A DNA stretch of 64,000 bases from Metellina segmentata (taxonomy: Eukaryota > Arthropoda > Arachnida > Araneae > Tetragnathidae). How positions within the stretch are numbered: position 1 is the stretch's first letter; each line of letters opens with the position of its first letter. Positions 1-23,344 of the stretch are shown here, piece after piece. The DNA lies in NCBI GenBank assembly GCA_947359465.1, contig OX375880.1, forward strand, positions 17,058,120-17,122,119, given 5' to 3'. Position numbers and translations under genes: made by a program. The notes beneath the pieces are model-generated. The model saw nothing but the letters and a program-made list of their open reading frames with translations. It made no database searches and was not told the origin of the DNA.

Positions 1-3000
1 CATTCCATATGGGGACACCTAAAGGGTGTTGCACCATAGTCATTGGTGGCCATCTTGGATTTGCCACACTGTCTATACAGAGCCCTAACTATAGAACTAA
101 TTGTTCAAATTTAGTTATTTTGGTACCAAATGGAAGCCATTTAGTTCAGGATTGTACATAACATACCAAACCAGTGGTAATTTTACATTTTAGTGGAGTT
201 TTTTACTTGTAAAGTGAAAAATGCACTTTTAAAAACAGTCGACTTTAAAGGGCTATAAAAAAAATGAACCCTCTTATTTTTCTCTTAAACTTTGTAGAAG
301 TATTAACTAACATATGTACTTTAATCTGAGAAAAATTCAGAGCGTGCAACACATTTTTCATTTTTGAATAAAAGCTATTCTAATGACAGCATGGATTTCA
401 AAAGGTGGTCATCTTACAGTGCAAAAATGACCATAACTTAAATTACAATGGTTAAATTTGAATTTTTAGGATGTACTAATTCAAAGCAAGCTTGTATTAT
501 TTCATGTTTATATATCAATACGCATAGCAAACGAAACGTTCAAACACGAATTGTAAATTCAATTCTAAAACTAAAACATTTGAAATAAAAAAAGATGAAT
601 AAATTTTTTTTGCTAAAAAATAGAATTATATTTAATTGATAATTAAATTATCATTTGATAAAATATATTTAAAATAATTTTTACTCTTTTAAATACTAAA
701 TATTTGCTTAACTATGTAGAAGGTATTTAGGTCATCAAAGAGTTGCAAAGTTCTTTTTGAGTATTTTTGAGTTCTATGTTGGAGATGGAATGTTTTGTTT
801 GCAAAAAAACTCAAAGTATTGTGTACTGAGTTTATTTCTGTCTTTAAATTGTCTCCTCATGATTCAGAAGTATTAAAAAGGAGAATTTATCACCTAATTC
901 CAGATGAATTTATCACCTAATTCTATGAAAGTGGAAGTATCTGCAGGTTTCACAAGGATAAATTTTTAAAGTGGTACAAGTTGAAACAGAAAACATGTGA
1001 CCCATTTAACCAACATACAAACATTCAAGATCAAAATGTCAGAAAATAATTTCCCTGGATTTATTTTTGGCAAATCCTGAAATACTTATTTCTGGAAAAA
1101 AGTTGTACAAAATTGTGTTTCTTCTGTGGCTTTATCAGATACTGATGCAGTGATTATGAAACCTGACATGGATACTGATTATAGGGATTCTACAGTAGTG
1201 ATAGAAGAACTGAACAAATGTGTGAAAAATGTTTCTAAATTTTGCTCGCTATGGCCAAGAGAATGTGACTGTTTGAAGTAAAGGTATTTATTCAACGTGT
1301 GTTTGTATATATCATCAAAGTGTTAAACTCACGCTTCATGCTATTCATGTAAATGACTGTATCATTATTAAAAAAATTAGTTTGTAGCATTGATTCAGAA
1401 ACATGCATGGCGCACAGGTGTGATTAGTGTTCATCTCCAGAAATACTTGAAGAATATTTAATGCAAAATGACAAATTAGAAATATGCAGTGAAATTACTT
1501 ATGAACAATGAGCAGACTGATGGGGCAAAATTCAAACCATTAATTATATGGAAACTAGAATTGGAGAAAAACATCAAATAGCACCAGACCAACATTCCAA
1601 AATGAACAATATGTTGCATGTGTGTATGGAATGGTGTATTGTTGCATGTGTGTATAATTGGTGGATTGGAAAGATTTTGAAATGCTGTGAGGAATATAAT
1701 GATTACAAATTTTTTATCATGCATCTAGTGCATCCTATACATGGCTAGAGCCTTTAGATACATGTTGAATTGCTTATGAACACATAATAAAAGTCACATC
1801 TTATCCCCCAACTATAACAGATAGAACATACCACATTGTTCCTGATGAAAATGAACTGAACTATCGTTCCAAAACTACAAGACAACTTGAATTATGAAGG
1901 ACTTATGCTTTTTACTTTGTGTTAATGTGGCGAACATTTTTATTTATGCTCAATATTTATCTTTAAAAAAAAATCAGTGCTCAGAAGTATTAATGTTATT
2001 TTGTCAATTTCAAGAACACGATTAGATTTACTACAGTGATATTCTTTATATTGGACCAGCTTAGAATATTTAAGTATGTCAACTGTAATAAATTTTGTTT
2101 TTTTACTGAGCCTATATCAATCCGTATCTTATGAGTGTTTGTGTTGTACAAGACGAGAAACTATTAAGTAAAAGAATTTCACTGGTTATCTTGAAACAAT
2201 GTACCCTAAGCATAAATGCAATTTTTTGCAAAAATACTGGAATTAAATATTGTAAAATGCATAACATTTTGAAAAATATTTTTTTAAAATTTAAATAAAT
2301 AAAAACATTTTTCTACGGTGCTTTTGAAAAGTACTTTTTGAAAAAAAGCCATACTATAAAACAAATTTAAAATAATTTGATACTGTATTGATATATAAAC
2401 ATGAAATAATACAAGCTTGCTTTGAATTAGTACATCCTAAAAATTCAAATTTAACCATTGTAATTTAAGTTATGGTCATTTTTGCACTGTAAGATGACCA
2501 CCTTTTGAAATCCATGCTGTCATTAGAATAGCTTTTATTCAAAAATGAAAAATGTGTTGCACGCTCTGAATTTTTCTCAGATTAAAGTACATATGTTAGT
2601 TAATACTTCTACAAAGTTTAAGAGAAAAATAAGAGGGTTCATTTTTTTTATAGCCTGTTAAAGTCGACTGTTTTTAAAAGTGCATTTTTCACTTTACAAG
2701 TAAAAAACTCCACTAAAATGTAAAATTGCCACTGGTTTGGTATGTTATGTACAATCCTGAACTAAATGGCTTCCATTTGGTACCAAAATAACTAAATTTG
2801 AACAATTAGTTCTATAGTTAGGGCTCTGTATAGACAGTGTGGCAAATCCAAGATGGCAGCCATTTTGTAAAATTGACCAATTTTTAAATTTTTGTATCTC
2901 GGCTAATATTGGCCAAAATTTAAAAAAATTTAAGATCTAAGGGTTTTACTGCCATGTCTATCTGTGGTAAAAATTTAAAAAAAAATCCATGACTATGGTG

Positions 3001-3044
3001 CAACAACTTTTTCTCAAAATGGGTGTTTTCACATGGAATGACCC
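1..3044. mobile_element. DNA transposon with long inverted arms (relic)
   Basis: Positions 1-521 recur in inverted orientation at about 2383-3040. Examples are 461-520 against 2385-2450, 61-240 against 2670-2845, and the outermost block 1-45 against 2985-3040. The right arm has about 110 extra bases (2868-2984) that the left lacks. The right arm ends at 3033-3044 with ATGGAATGACCC. The left arm begins at position 1 with CATTCCAT, so the true left end (expected GGGTCATTCCAT) probably lies a few bases outside the window. The middle (540-2380) holds broken coding remnants. The element sits in the VCP intron upstream of the first visible exon. I do not assign a superfamily, and no target duplication can be read because the left end is missing. 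Confidence 0.8.
1030..1900 (+). pseudogene. Decayed protein-coding remnant inside the long-arm transposon
   Basis: Fragments of protein-like sequence appear in shifting frames with many stops. One is a WWIGKI motif near 1660. Another is PPTITDRTYHIVPDENEL at 1805-1858. Around 1140-1230 an acidic stretch contains DTDYRDSTVVIEELNKCV. Together they suggest one ancestral ORF, presumably the element's transposase, now destroyed by frameshifts. I cannot name the family. No intact start or stop can be given. Confidence 0.4.
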
Positions 3045-14615
<11,571 letters not shown>

Positions 14616-15149
14616 AGTGTACTTGCTCGAGTAGTGAAATCTACATTGAAGGATTTGTGATGGGGTTATTTAAGTTTCTTTTCCATGAAAAAGCACTGTT
14701 TTTACTACATGCTCCTGCTGAGCCAAGGAATACTGCTTTCTCACATTTTTGTCTCCAATTACTTGATCCATTGTGTAAGGACTAAAAAAAATACAAAGTG
14801 CATACATATTCCTTATTTAACCCAATTCTGTAATGAGTTTCAGAAAGGCATGTCATTCGTCCATGAAGAAGGCGCAGTTCATGTGAAAACACTGGCCAAG
14901 ATTCTTTTCTGAAAATCGTTTTATGTCTTAGTTTTTTTCCCCTTCATGTGTTTATAAAGGTGATCATTCTGTTGAAAAGGTAAAATTTTTTAGCTCACAT
15001 ACGAAACACATGTATATTAATCATAGATATACTATTTCTCATTTCAGTAAAAAAAAATTTTGTTTTTACTTTTTCTGTATTTCATTAGTGGGATTGATTC
15101 CCACTTGTTTGTAAGCTGACTTGAGCTTTTGATTTAGAAAATAAATAAA
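14616..15149 (+). other. VCP 3' untranslated region
   Basis: AT-rich sequence after the stop. Overlapping AATAAA signals at 15140-15145 and 15144-15149 are the likely poly(A) signal, so cleavage would fall near 15165. Confidence 0.7.
15140..15149 (+). terminator. Poly(A) signal of VCP
   Basis: Two overlapping AATAAA hexamers about 530 bp after the stop, followed by T- and TG-rich sequence. Confidence 0.7.
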
Positions 15150-15750
15150 ATTAAAACATTGCATTCTCTATGGCTCTGGTTTGTGAGAAACTGGTTAAAT
15201 TGTTAGATTTGTGTAGTAGATGCATTACTTAATCCCCTTATTAAGAAATTATGTCTGTTAAGGAGCTGATGTGGTAACTCTCAAGATGTATATCATTATT
15301 ATGTGCTTTTTTTTTTCTTCGAAATTTTTTAACCTCGAAGCAAGTTTTCAGGTTCATTAAAATATTTTATAAAATTATGTGGCTTTCTATTTCCTGTTAA
15401 TATTGAGATTTTAAAAAATGTGTGGATGTATGTGGTGGCTACAGCAGTCATTCCAATGAGATTTCCATTCTCTTTAATTAATTTCTTTGTTCATTAACAA
15501 ACAATGACATTATTTACAATATCATCACAATGAAGATTGAGCCAACTCCCAGAATCCTGCGTTTTGCCAGCAAGAGTACAGCATTACAAGTGTGTCTTTT
15601 GCTAGTTCCAAACCCTGACAGGGATTAGGGTCATGTGACACTCTGATTCCAATCGGAAACTTGCACGTTAAACTTAACATATACCAGACACCCTTCGAAA
15701 GAAGCACTAGTGACATTTCCTCTGGGAGCGGTACCATTTATAAATTAGAG
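15150..15750. other. Intergenic, nothing recognised
   Basis: AT-rich sequence downstream of VCP without a recognisable gene or repeat. Confidence 0.5.
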
Positions 15751-17346
15751 CAGTGCTCCCCAACCTTTTTATCGCCGCAGACCGGATCAATGTTTGATAA
15801 TTTTAACGCGGCCTGCTGAGGGGGGGGGGACGTTGATTGTTTATATTTTATTTTTTTGATTTTATTTAAACATGCCTTCAAAATAAAATGCAGTCACACC
15901 AAAAAATGAATATAAAGTGATTTTATATTTTAACTCACTAGAAAGCTAAATCAATGAGAACCCCGAGCTTGTTTCTTTGCGACTAGACGGTTTCATCTGG
16001 GGGTAATAGGAGACTATGACACCCGAAGTGCGTTGCTTATGTCCAGTTTATACCGTTTTGTTTTGGTTGCTGTCACTGCTAAAAACCCCGCTTCAGATAG
16101 GTTGTCGGAAATGGCAATAGGGATTTAAGGTGGGCAGGGACACAATTTTCTATCTTTTTTGCTAATGATATTGCTTTGGAATTTTTAATGAAGACATAGC
16201 ACCTAATTTACAAATAGAAAATTATAAAAAATTAACTTGATATCAGTTTAAAAATTTTCAAAAAAGTGACTGTTTTTACTTTTGATATAACTTGAGAAAT
16301 TATTTAGAGGACACAATATTTACATTTTCTAGAAGCAGATATTTTATTTTAACATTTGTCTTCACAGTTTTTTAATACATGCATATTAAAAATGAGCATT
16401 TTTTTTTATAATTTATAAAAACACTTATATTTTATAACATATCAATAATTTTTAAAATTGCTGAAGACAAATCACTTAAATATGAATGAAAAATAAACGC
16501 ACCAGATTTAATACAATTATCTTCAATAGATTTTGAGTTATATCATTTTAAAGTTGGGAAAAGAGAGAAAAATCCATCATGCTGGGCTTCTAACACGTCA
16601 CTTTTTGTCACCTTTTTGACAATTTGTCACCTTTTCAGGGGTTTTAAGTTCTTAAATTTTATTTAAAGAAAAAAATGTTTGATGCACAGTAAAAAAAAAT
16701 TCATTTTCTCAACAAAAAAAAACAGGGTTTGTATGAATTCAATTTTGAAATGCGCTACATTCCACTGCAAGAATGTATTCAAAGAGTGTACTATTTCAAT
16801 TGCAAAAGGATACTTCACATTGCCCGTGGTGTGTTAGCTGCAAGTTCTGAAAATTTTCCCACAGTAAAAGGCTATCAGTAAAACGAAGCGGCGAAGTTTG
16901 AGGGAAGCAGGGCCATCTGCATGTCCGACCCCTCTTACCTAATTACCTGACTTGAGTGGCATTTACGACTAACGTTTTCTTTTCATAGTATTGAGTGGCA
17001 TATCATTTAGCGCAAGATAGATTTCACCGGTCGACAGGGTCAAACAATAGGAGTAACCCTCTAGGAGGTCAGACGCTGACAGCTCGTAAATGGTGATCGA
17101 TGCCAGTGGTCACTTAAAGGGGGGGATAACATCCTCCATACACAGATCTGAGGGCGGTCTCAGCAGACCCGTTTTATTTTCGGATTCAGGAATAAGACGA
17201 GAATGGAGAGGCCAAGAGACCGGACGGATCAAGCTGATATTAACTCAACGTTAACCCAGGAGAAGATGTAATACATTTAGTACCTTTGTCATCACATGTT
17301 GCAGTTTCTATTGTGGGTCTGATTGTGTCTAGAAGGTATATATACG

Positions 17347-17726
17347 TCAGGGTAAACACTGAAATGATGGTGGAATCTTCAATATGTATGATAATTTACA
17401 CTCAAAGGTGTCTTCGGCAAAGTTTTTAAGGGGATAGATCATCAACCTCTTACACATTCTAAGTGCTCGAAGCTCCCCATCGAGAACCCTGACATTCCTG
17501 TCTACGGAACAGAGGCTATTCACGCTCTGCTCTCTTTGTGGCACAGAAATGAGGGCATGAAAATCTTAATGGACTTCAGCCGTTTCTTCAGGAGATTGAG
17601 ATCTGAAAGATTCCAAACCCCTCCGTAACCAGAGATTGCAAAAATTTCGTCCATTTCTGTATCTAGAGGGTTAAATATTGAAGGAGCGTTGCAAACAAAT
17701 TGAAAATCATTCTCTGTTATCATCAA
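17347..17726 (-). pseudogene. Possible coding relic inside the innermost transposon
   Basis: Two short open segments on the minus strand (17520-17726 and 17347-17544) overlap in different frames. They contain a protein-like stretch with SGYGGVWNLSDLN. They may be parts of one decayed ORF. No family is recognised. Confidence 0.2.
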
Positions 17727-18269
17727 AGTTGATTATTACAAATTCTTGAGGTTGTTTTTTTAGTGAAAGTCAGTTTTTAAAAAGATTAATGACTCATTAC
17801 TTTCTTCCCTGAAAAAAAAAGAACTAATTAACATTGAGACATGTAATATTCACACAATACATAATGCTTTTCTTAAAGGTCTAAAAGAGTTAGGGGATGA
17901 TGTGTCTGAACTAGTTTTTGGTATTCACAGATTTTTTAATCAATGGCCTAAGCGTTGGTCAACATACAAACAAATTTAAGAAGACAAAACTTCCCACTCA
18001 CCATTTCATCAAGCCATTGTTCAAGCAGGTGGCTAAGCCTAAAGCCAGCTGCTGAAAGGTTTCTTAAACATTGAATTGCAGAGCGAAAGTATTTCCTTCA
18101 CTACATTCCAATAAAGAAGCCAAACATGATACAAAGTTGAAAATTTGAGTTTTAAATTTGAGAACATCACTGAATGCATTGCATTACACTCTTGTGGTAC
18201 AATTATTTTAAAAATTGGTTCATAAATAAGTTCGATGCAATCAAAAGTTGGTCACACAAATTTCGTATT

Positions 18270-18865
18270 TTTTAGTTCGCATAGCAGGTTCCGCATGCAG
18301 TTGTGGGTTGTATTTTTGATTATCGGGTTTGCCAGATATTAAATTTATCGTAGCAACAATTGCCATAAAAATTATTTCTTTTTTATTTGGCGAGCAAAGG
18401 GCTCGCTTTTTTCACTTTGTTCTCAGAAGGTTTACTGAGAAAGTACGAAGTACAGAACGTAACGTTAGAAGATTAACACAGATTACTTAAAATTGTACAG
18501 GGAACAAGATGCAGAAGGTTTTTTTACTGATGCGGCTATTAGTTTAGGGTGCATTAAGTGTTAAAGTAAAAAAGAGTGAAATCACTTGCAAAAGTATTGG
18601 TTTGCTGCGCAACCCAAACGGGATTACGTGGCAATCCCTGGGGGGTCTGTGAGCAGAGGGTGAAGCCCTCGCTGTGACGTCATGGACCAGAAAGTCAAAT
18701 CAGGATTATACGAATTATTCAGATAGTTTCGCTGTCCAGGAGATGCACTCTGCGAAAGTAATGTTGGTTTGTGAAGCAACCAACGTAAGTAATGGGATTG
18801 CGTAGCAATCCCCGGGGGTTGGCGAGCGTAAGCGACCAGGAGCCGGACCCTCCTAGTAAGATATA
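18270..18865 (-). repeat. Dispersed repeat family B (hairpin-rich), minus copy
   Basis: It is the inverse of 54836-55530. Shared blocks include GTTCCCTGTACAATTT, TGATATCTGGCAAACCCG and the GC-rich head. The head forms short hairpins such as GGGATTGCGTAGCAATCCC (18795-18813) and TTGGTTTGTGAAGCAACCAA (18764-18783). Overlapping frames in it are not genes. Confidence 0.75.
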
Positions 18866-18889
18866 AAATATGAAGCACAGGAAAAATTA

Positions 18890-19250
18890 GAGAAGGACAG
18901 GAAAGAAAAAGATAGACTGGGAGCAGAGAAAAAAAAATTTAAAGCAGCTGGCAAAGAACAGAAAGGTGATAGAAGAAGATGAACGAAAACTTAAAATGCT
19001 TGCGTAAGGAAGAGAATGAGATAATGAACAGTGCTTCAAAATTATTAAAGGAAGCCAATGATTAGCTCAAGAAGGCGATGAAAAATAAGGTTTTTAAGGA
19101 AGCAGCACTTGCTCAGGCAATGATTGAAGGAGTGGCAAAAGTCTCAGATGATGCTGGTCAGCAAAGACAGACTTTAAAAAATGCACATTCTTCTATTGAG
19201 AAGAAAAAGACAAAAATAATTTCAGACTTTTTCAACAACAAAAAATGAGA
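18890..19250 (+). pseudogene. Coiled-coil coding relic in the innermost transposon
   Basis: A lysine/glutamate-rich series (EKLEKDRKEKDRLGAEKKK, then KAAGKEQK) continues after frame breaks into AALAQAMIEGVAKVSDDAG. It ends with KTKIISDFFNNKK and a stop at about 19248. The pattern is a C-terminal coiled coil with a short basic/aromatic end. It is presumably part of a protein encoded by the 16582-19635 element. Internal stops show it is dead. No family recognised. Confidence 0.4.
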
Positions 19251-19469
19251 CATAATCTTTCAAAGAAAAGGAAGAAATTCTTGAAGCAGTGTTAAAAATG
19301 AACAAATTAAAAAATCATCATTACGATTTTTTTATTTTTATGTTAATATATTTAAAATGATGTACTTTTTAAATGAAGAAAATGAAAATGTCCTTCCAAA
19401 GAAAGGCTAGGGGAGGATCTTTTTATTTTCTATCTTTATACTTGAATATAGTTAGCATTATTGTTATTT

Positions 19470-19612
19470 GTCACTTTTTTTTTTGCTCGATTAGTCACTT
19501 TTTGTCACTTTTTTCTGCTTGAATAGTCACTTTTTGTCATATTTTTCTGCTTGATTAGTCACTTTTTGTCACCTTTTTGGTTAAATTAGTCACTTTTGTC
19601 ATCTTTTTAGAC
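19470..19612. repeat. Short tandem repeats with GTCACTTTTT core
   Basis: Four to five units of about 40 bp built on TTAGTCACTTTTTGTCA. Related words occur at 16597-16640 near the other end of the same transposon. Confidence 0.8.
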
Positions 19613-20475
19613 CTTTAAACCTGTTAGGAGCCCTGATCATGGAGAAAAATCACCTCTAAGTGTCATTAATGAAAATCAGTTACAAAAGGTGAAATTTTAG
19701 TACCTGATGGATTTTTCACTCCGAGTACGTAAGTAAATCCGTTTACGTCTTCAGACCTTTGATTAAGGTTTATTTTGGCTAATAGTACTTTTCTACGGTA
19801 CAATTTGTATGCAATTGTATTTTTGTTAGCAGTTTTTCGGCATATTTTTCTTTCAAAACTTTGACAGCTATCCAAACGTTCTTTTGTTTATAACTTCGGT
19901 TCTACTCGAGATATCATCATAAAATTGGTGTCAAACAAAAAGGAATTAAATTTCTAATTTTTTGAGAATATAAAACAAAAAAAGGACTTTTTGAAGGTTT
20001 TCTTTGTGTCCCAGCCCCCCTTAAGTGCTGTGGTGGCAATCTCGAGGGTATTCCGCCATGACCTTTATCCAGAACACCAGCAGAGTTGTTGTCTCGAACA
20101 TAATTTTAAGGCCGCCATCATTTGCAATCTCCAGCAGTTGATCTTGCACAGACATACTTTGTTGACAAATGGAACGCGGATTCATTCCTTACTAGTCCGT
20201 GGGTCTTTTGTGGTTGGGTTTGTTGTGCTTTTAAAAGCAAAGACAGGTGATCGTGCACCAACTGGGAGAATGAATGTTTAGGCTCACTCTCCTAAAATCC
20301 CCACTAATGCTGAAACATGTCCAAAATGCCTCTGTTCACGCGCCATCCCCACAACTTCAGTTTTGCTTTAAATGCAGCTACTTTGTCTGCCAACTTGAAA
20401 ACAGTTGTCAAAATTGGAAAATAGAGACATACAGAATTCAGAAATCATAATTGAAGCTCTAGTAACCTTAAAATT

Positions 20476-20995
20476 TTCCTTGATAGTATGGGGGGGGGGC
20501 TAAATATGGCTTTCGCCCCTTCTCCTCAGTGACAGGAGGGACCAAAAAACCCCTGTCCCCCTGTTGGCAAGTGCCTGTTTGCCCTCCTCTAGATCTGGGC
20601 CTGCATCTATTGACAGGAAAGGAAATTAGAATCCAAATTTACTTTAACGGTACTTTTTAATGTTATTTTTTTGAAGTTAAAATGTTAATAATATTCCTTG
20701 ATAGTGAGTGTGTGTGTGGGACTAAATATGGGTTTCACCCCTTCTCCTCAGTGACAGGAGGAACCAAATACCCTCTACCCCCCCTCACTGTTGGCACGCG
20801 CCTGTTTGCCTTCCTCTAGATCTGGGCCTGCATCTATTGACAGGAAATGAAATTTGAGTCTAAATTTGCTTTAATGGTACTTTTTAATGTTACTTTTGAA
20901 GTTAATAATGTTCCCTGATAGTGTGTGTGTGGAGGTGCGAAATATGGCTTTCGCCCCTTCTCTCCCCCCCCCCCTGTTGGCACGTGCCTGCACAA
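20476..20995. repeat. Tandem repeat, about 218-bp period, 2.4 copies
   Basis: Units start with TTCC(T/C)TGATAGT at 20476, 20694 and 20911. Each carries a G-run, GGCTTTCGCCCCTTCTC and a C-run, then TCTGGGCCTGCATCTATTGA in the first two units. The third unit is cut short. Confidence 0.85.
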
Positions 20996-21000
20996 CGCGC

Positions 21001-21409
21001 TAACTTAGATTGCGGTAAACACCATTTTGTTCTGTTTTGTTTTTAATTTAATATACACACGTTTTTCTTAAACACACAAAAAGTTCCCATGCTAAGTCTA
21101 CGGGAGCTAGGAAAAGACAGCCTCGGGCGGTAGAAAAGGTATCTAAGCCAATCAGTAAGTGTTTCCAGTATGTCGCCACTCTTATTATATAGGCACTCTA
21201 CTTAAGGTGGCTGCCCGATTATCTTCCCTGTCGGGAAGAAAAAGCGAACCTTGTGCTTTACGAGTTGCCCACCAAGAAAATGTGTTGGCGAGATTGCACT
21301 ACTTGTAAATCGATAATTGACTTGCAGGGCCATAACTTGAAAAGAACTAATCTTTAAATGTTAACGAAAATTTTTTTTGAATAATTTGTTCTTAAATATT
21401 AACTGTAAG
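21001..21409. other. Unassigned sequence
   Basis: No gene or repeat recognised between the tandem repeat and the SINE fragment. Confidence 0.4.
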
Positions 21410-21500
21410 GGTTTTGTCGTGGTCCGGGAACAACACCTTGTTATTTTGAAACGCGGTCGGATGATGAAATCAACACCTCAGCTGGCACCCTATTCTCCGA
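21410..21500 (-). repeat. SINE type A body fragment, minus strand
   Basis: The inverse complement contains GCCAGCTGAGGTGTTG and a CATCCGACCG block, matching the body of the SINEs at 26476 and 30984. Confidence 0.55.
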
Positions 21501-21643
21501 ATATAAGTACCGTGAAAAGGAACGTTTGAGGTCACAAGAGATTTAAAAAGTTTTGCAAAGGTCTCGTTGCTAATCTACTACTTTACCAAGTGGGCTACCT
21601 GCATCCGACCGTGGTTCGAAATTACCCGAGATTGATACCGGAC

Positions 21644-23125
21644 GCGATATTCCACATTGACTAACTCCCGGGCACTCGCGTCGCCAAGGATTTCGCAACT
21701 ACGCCAATCCCTGATGCCAACCTCGCGTTTCATGAGATTATTCGTGAACCGCAGTGATCGCGCGCTGTTTGTTTACGGTGAATTTAATGTTTTGCTATAC
21801 CTTTTTGTTTGCACCCGTTTCTGTGCGACACCACACTTCGCGAAATCAATTTCAAAATAAAACTCACCTGTTCAAATTCTTGCGACGAAGGCACTCTATT
21901 CAACACGTGTTGGTTAGTGAGCTGAAGCTTTCCAAAATTCTACTTCCTCCTCAGTTTGGATTGCACATCAAAAACGATTTTTTTTCGTAAGTGCAAGAAA
22001 GAATTCCATCTTCAACTCGCCTAAATATTTGTCTTTAAACGTGTCTATCTTCCATGATAATTGATAATCAAGCCTCTGGATAATACACAAACAAACAATA
22101 GTTCGCGGTACGAGACGGGCGCGTTAACATGAGGACGTGGGTTGCCAATTTGTGGGGGAGGGATAGAAGCGGCTCAATCCCATGATAGTACTTTACGCAA
22201 GTCCAACTTGATTGGCTAGTTTCACGGGCTTGGCTTCACTTGGATATCTCTCCAATCTGATTGTTGCAGTAACCATTTGATTTTGAATATGCGCGTTGTT
22301 TCGTAGAAATACAATACATACATTAGCGCCTCAGCGTAAGTGTCCGACAAGTTGACTCTGATTTGCTCCTCATATATATGTTGTATGGTTGTTGTTAGTA
22401 GTATTTCTTGCCAACTTATATTAAGGGTACTTATACTTTAAAGAGCTTCTTATCGTGAAGCAACGATGGCTTAATGGCTAAAGTCACACACCTTCAGATT
22501 AGCGGAGGATGACTACCTGAGTTCGTACCCAGCTGTCAGGAAAATATTTAGATCCTCCAAATTATTTAAAAAAAATTCCAATTTAATTCCTTTTCATTCT
22601 AATTTACTTTTCCTAATTTTTAATACCCTTTTCATATTTTTCCAAGCTTCCGTTGATTTTACATAAATAATCTAAGAACCACTCCTGAACTCACTACCAG
22701 CTGATATTTTTCCGCCCCTCTACCGTCCCCTTTGCTTTAGGATGATGGTGTCGTATCCACCGCTGGCTTAGGATCATTCTGATGTAACAAAAAGCATACA
22801 TAAAACACTAACTTATATAATTATTAACTTATATAATAAAAGGATACAATTTTCGGCTCCCATCTATACCCACCCATAGCCATGGATCTGAAAAGAAAGC
22901 AGAAAGGAAGAGATAAATCGCCAACAACTATAAACCTTGATGACATACGTATCTAGGTCATGTGATCCGATTAGCCAATCAAGTTGGACTTGCGTAAAGT
23001 ACTATCATAGGATTGAGGCGCCTGTGGGAGGGATTACCGCGGAACGACAGACAGCTTAAAAATTCGACTGGTTAGGCAAGCTTGGCGACGCGAGTGCCCG
23101 GGAGTTAGTCAATGTGGAATATCGC
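21644..23125. mobile_element. Mutator-like element with 9-bp target duplication
   Basis: About 48 bp at each end are inverted repeats (21644-21693 and 23078-23125), beginning GCGATATTCCACATTGAC. The flanks ATACCGGAC (21635-21643) and TTACCGGAC (23126-23134) fit a 9-bp duplication with one change. A second inverted pair lies further in (22178-22215 against 22970-23010). Long inverted ends with a 9-bp duplication are characteristic of Mutator-like elements. No transposase is visible. Confidence 0.65.
22463..22540 (+). repeat. tRNA-like segment, possible third SINE head
   Basis: It has an A-box-like TGGCTTAATGGCTAAAG and a B-box-like GAGTTCGTACCC about 45 bp later. I could not fold a complete cloverleaf, so a functional tRNA gene is unlikely. 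It lies inside the Mutator-like element. Confidence 0.35.
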
Positions 23126-23344
23126 TTACCGGACCGTCACTAATAGCCTGTTGTATTGCTCCAGTGAGACATCAATTAAAATACACCCACACCTCGCTTT
23201 GCGGCCTAGATACGTTCCGAAAAGCCGTATAACGAATCAATTATTTTGTTACAAATTCAATTGGATGTGTTCTAATTTTTTATAAAACTATAGGGGGCTC
23301 CGCCCCCTGCTCGCTTACGCTAGCCAACCCAAAGCCCAACAGGT

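Larger units (their letters stand above)
16582..19635. mobile_element. DNA transposon with 6-bp target duplication, innermost of three
   Basis: Ends are CTGGGCTTCTAACA and TGTTAGGAGCCCTG (imperfect inverted repeats). ATCATG flanks both sides (16576-16581 and 19636-19641). Subterminal GTCACTTTTTGTCACCTTTT words are found near both ends (16597-16640 and 19470-19610). It contains a repeat B copy and a charged coiled-coil coding relic. The CAGGG-like end suggests a hAT relative, but a 6-bp duplication is unusual for hAT. Confidence 0.7.
16129..20020. mobile_element. TTAA-flanked DNA transposon, middle of three nested elements
   Basis: Ends are GGTGGGCAGGGACACAA and TTGTGTCCCAGCCCCCC (14 of 17 matching as inverted repeats). 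TTAA flanks both sides (16125-16128 and 20021-20024). TTAA targeting is known for piggyBac and Kolobok elements. No transposase of either type is recognisable, so the superfamily stays open. The interior is interrupted by the element at 16582-19635. Confidence 0.7.
15751..20280. mobile_element. hAT transposon relic, outermost of three nested elements
   Basis: It begins CAGTGCTCCCCAACCTTTTT, a terminal type well known from hAT (Charlie/tip100-like) elements. The inner part (CCCCGAGCTTGTTTC, then TGGGGGTAATAGGAGAC) also fits that group. The sequence breaks at a TTAA (16125) and resumes after the inner element at 20021 with TTAAGTGCTGTGGTGGC. It continues to about 20280. I could not find its right end, so the stop coordinate is approximate. 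Confidence 0.6.
21590..23195 (+). repeat. SINE 3' part split by a Mutator-like element
   Basis: SINE body 21590-21643 (CATCCGACCGTGGTTCGAAA, then GATTGATACCGGAC) continues after the insertion at 23126-23195 (GGACCGTCACTAATAGCC, then TGTTGCTC-like tail ending in ATTAAAATAC). Confidence 0.7.
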
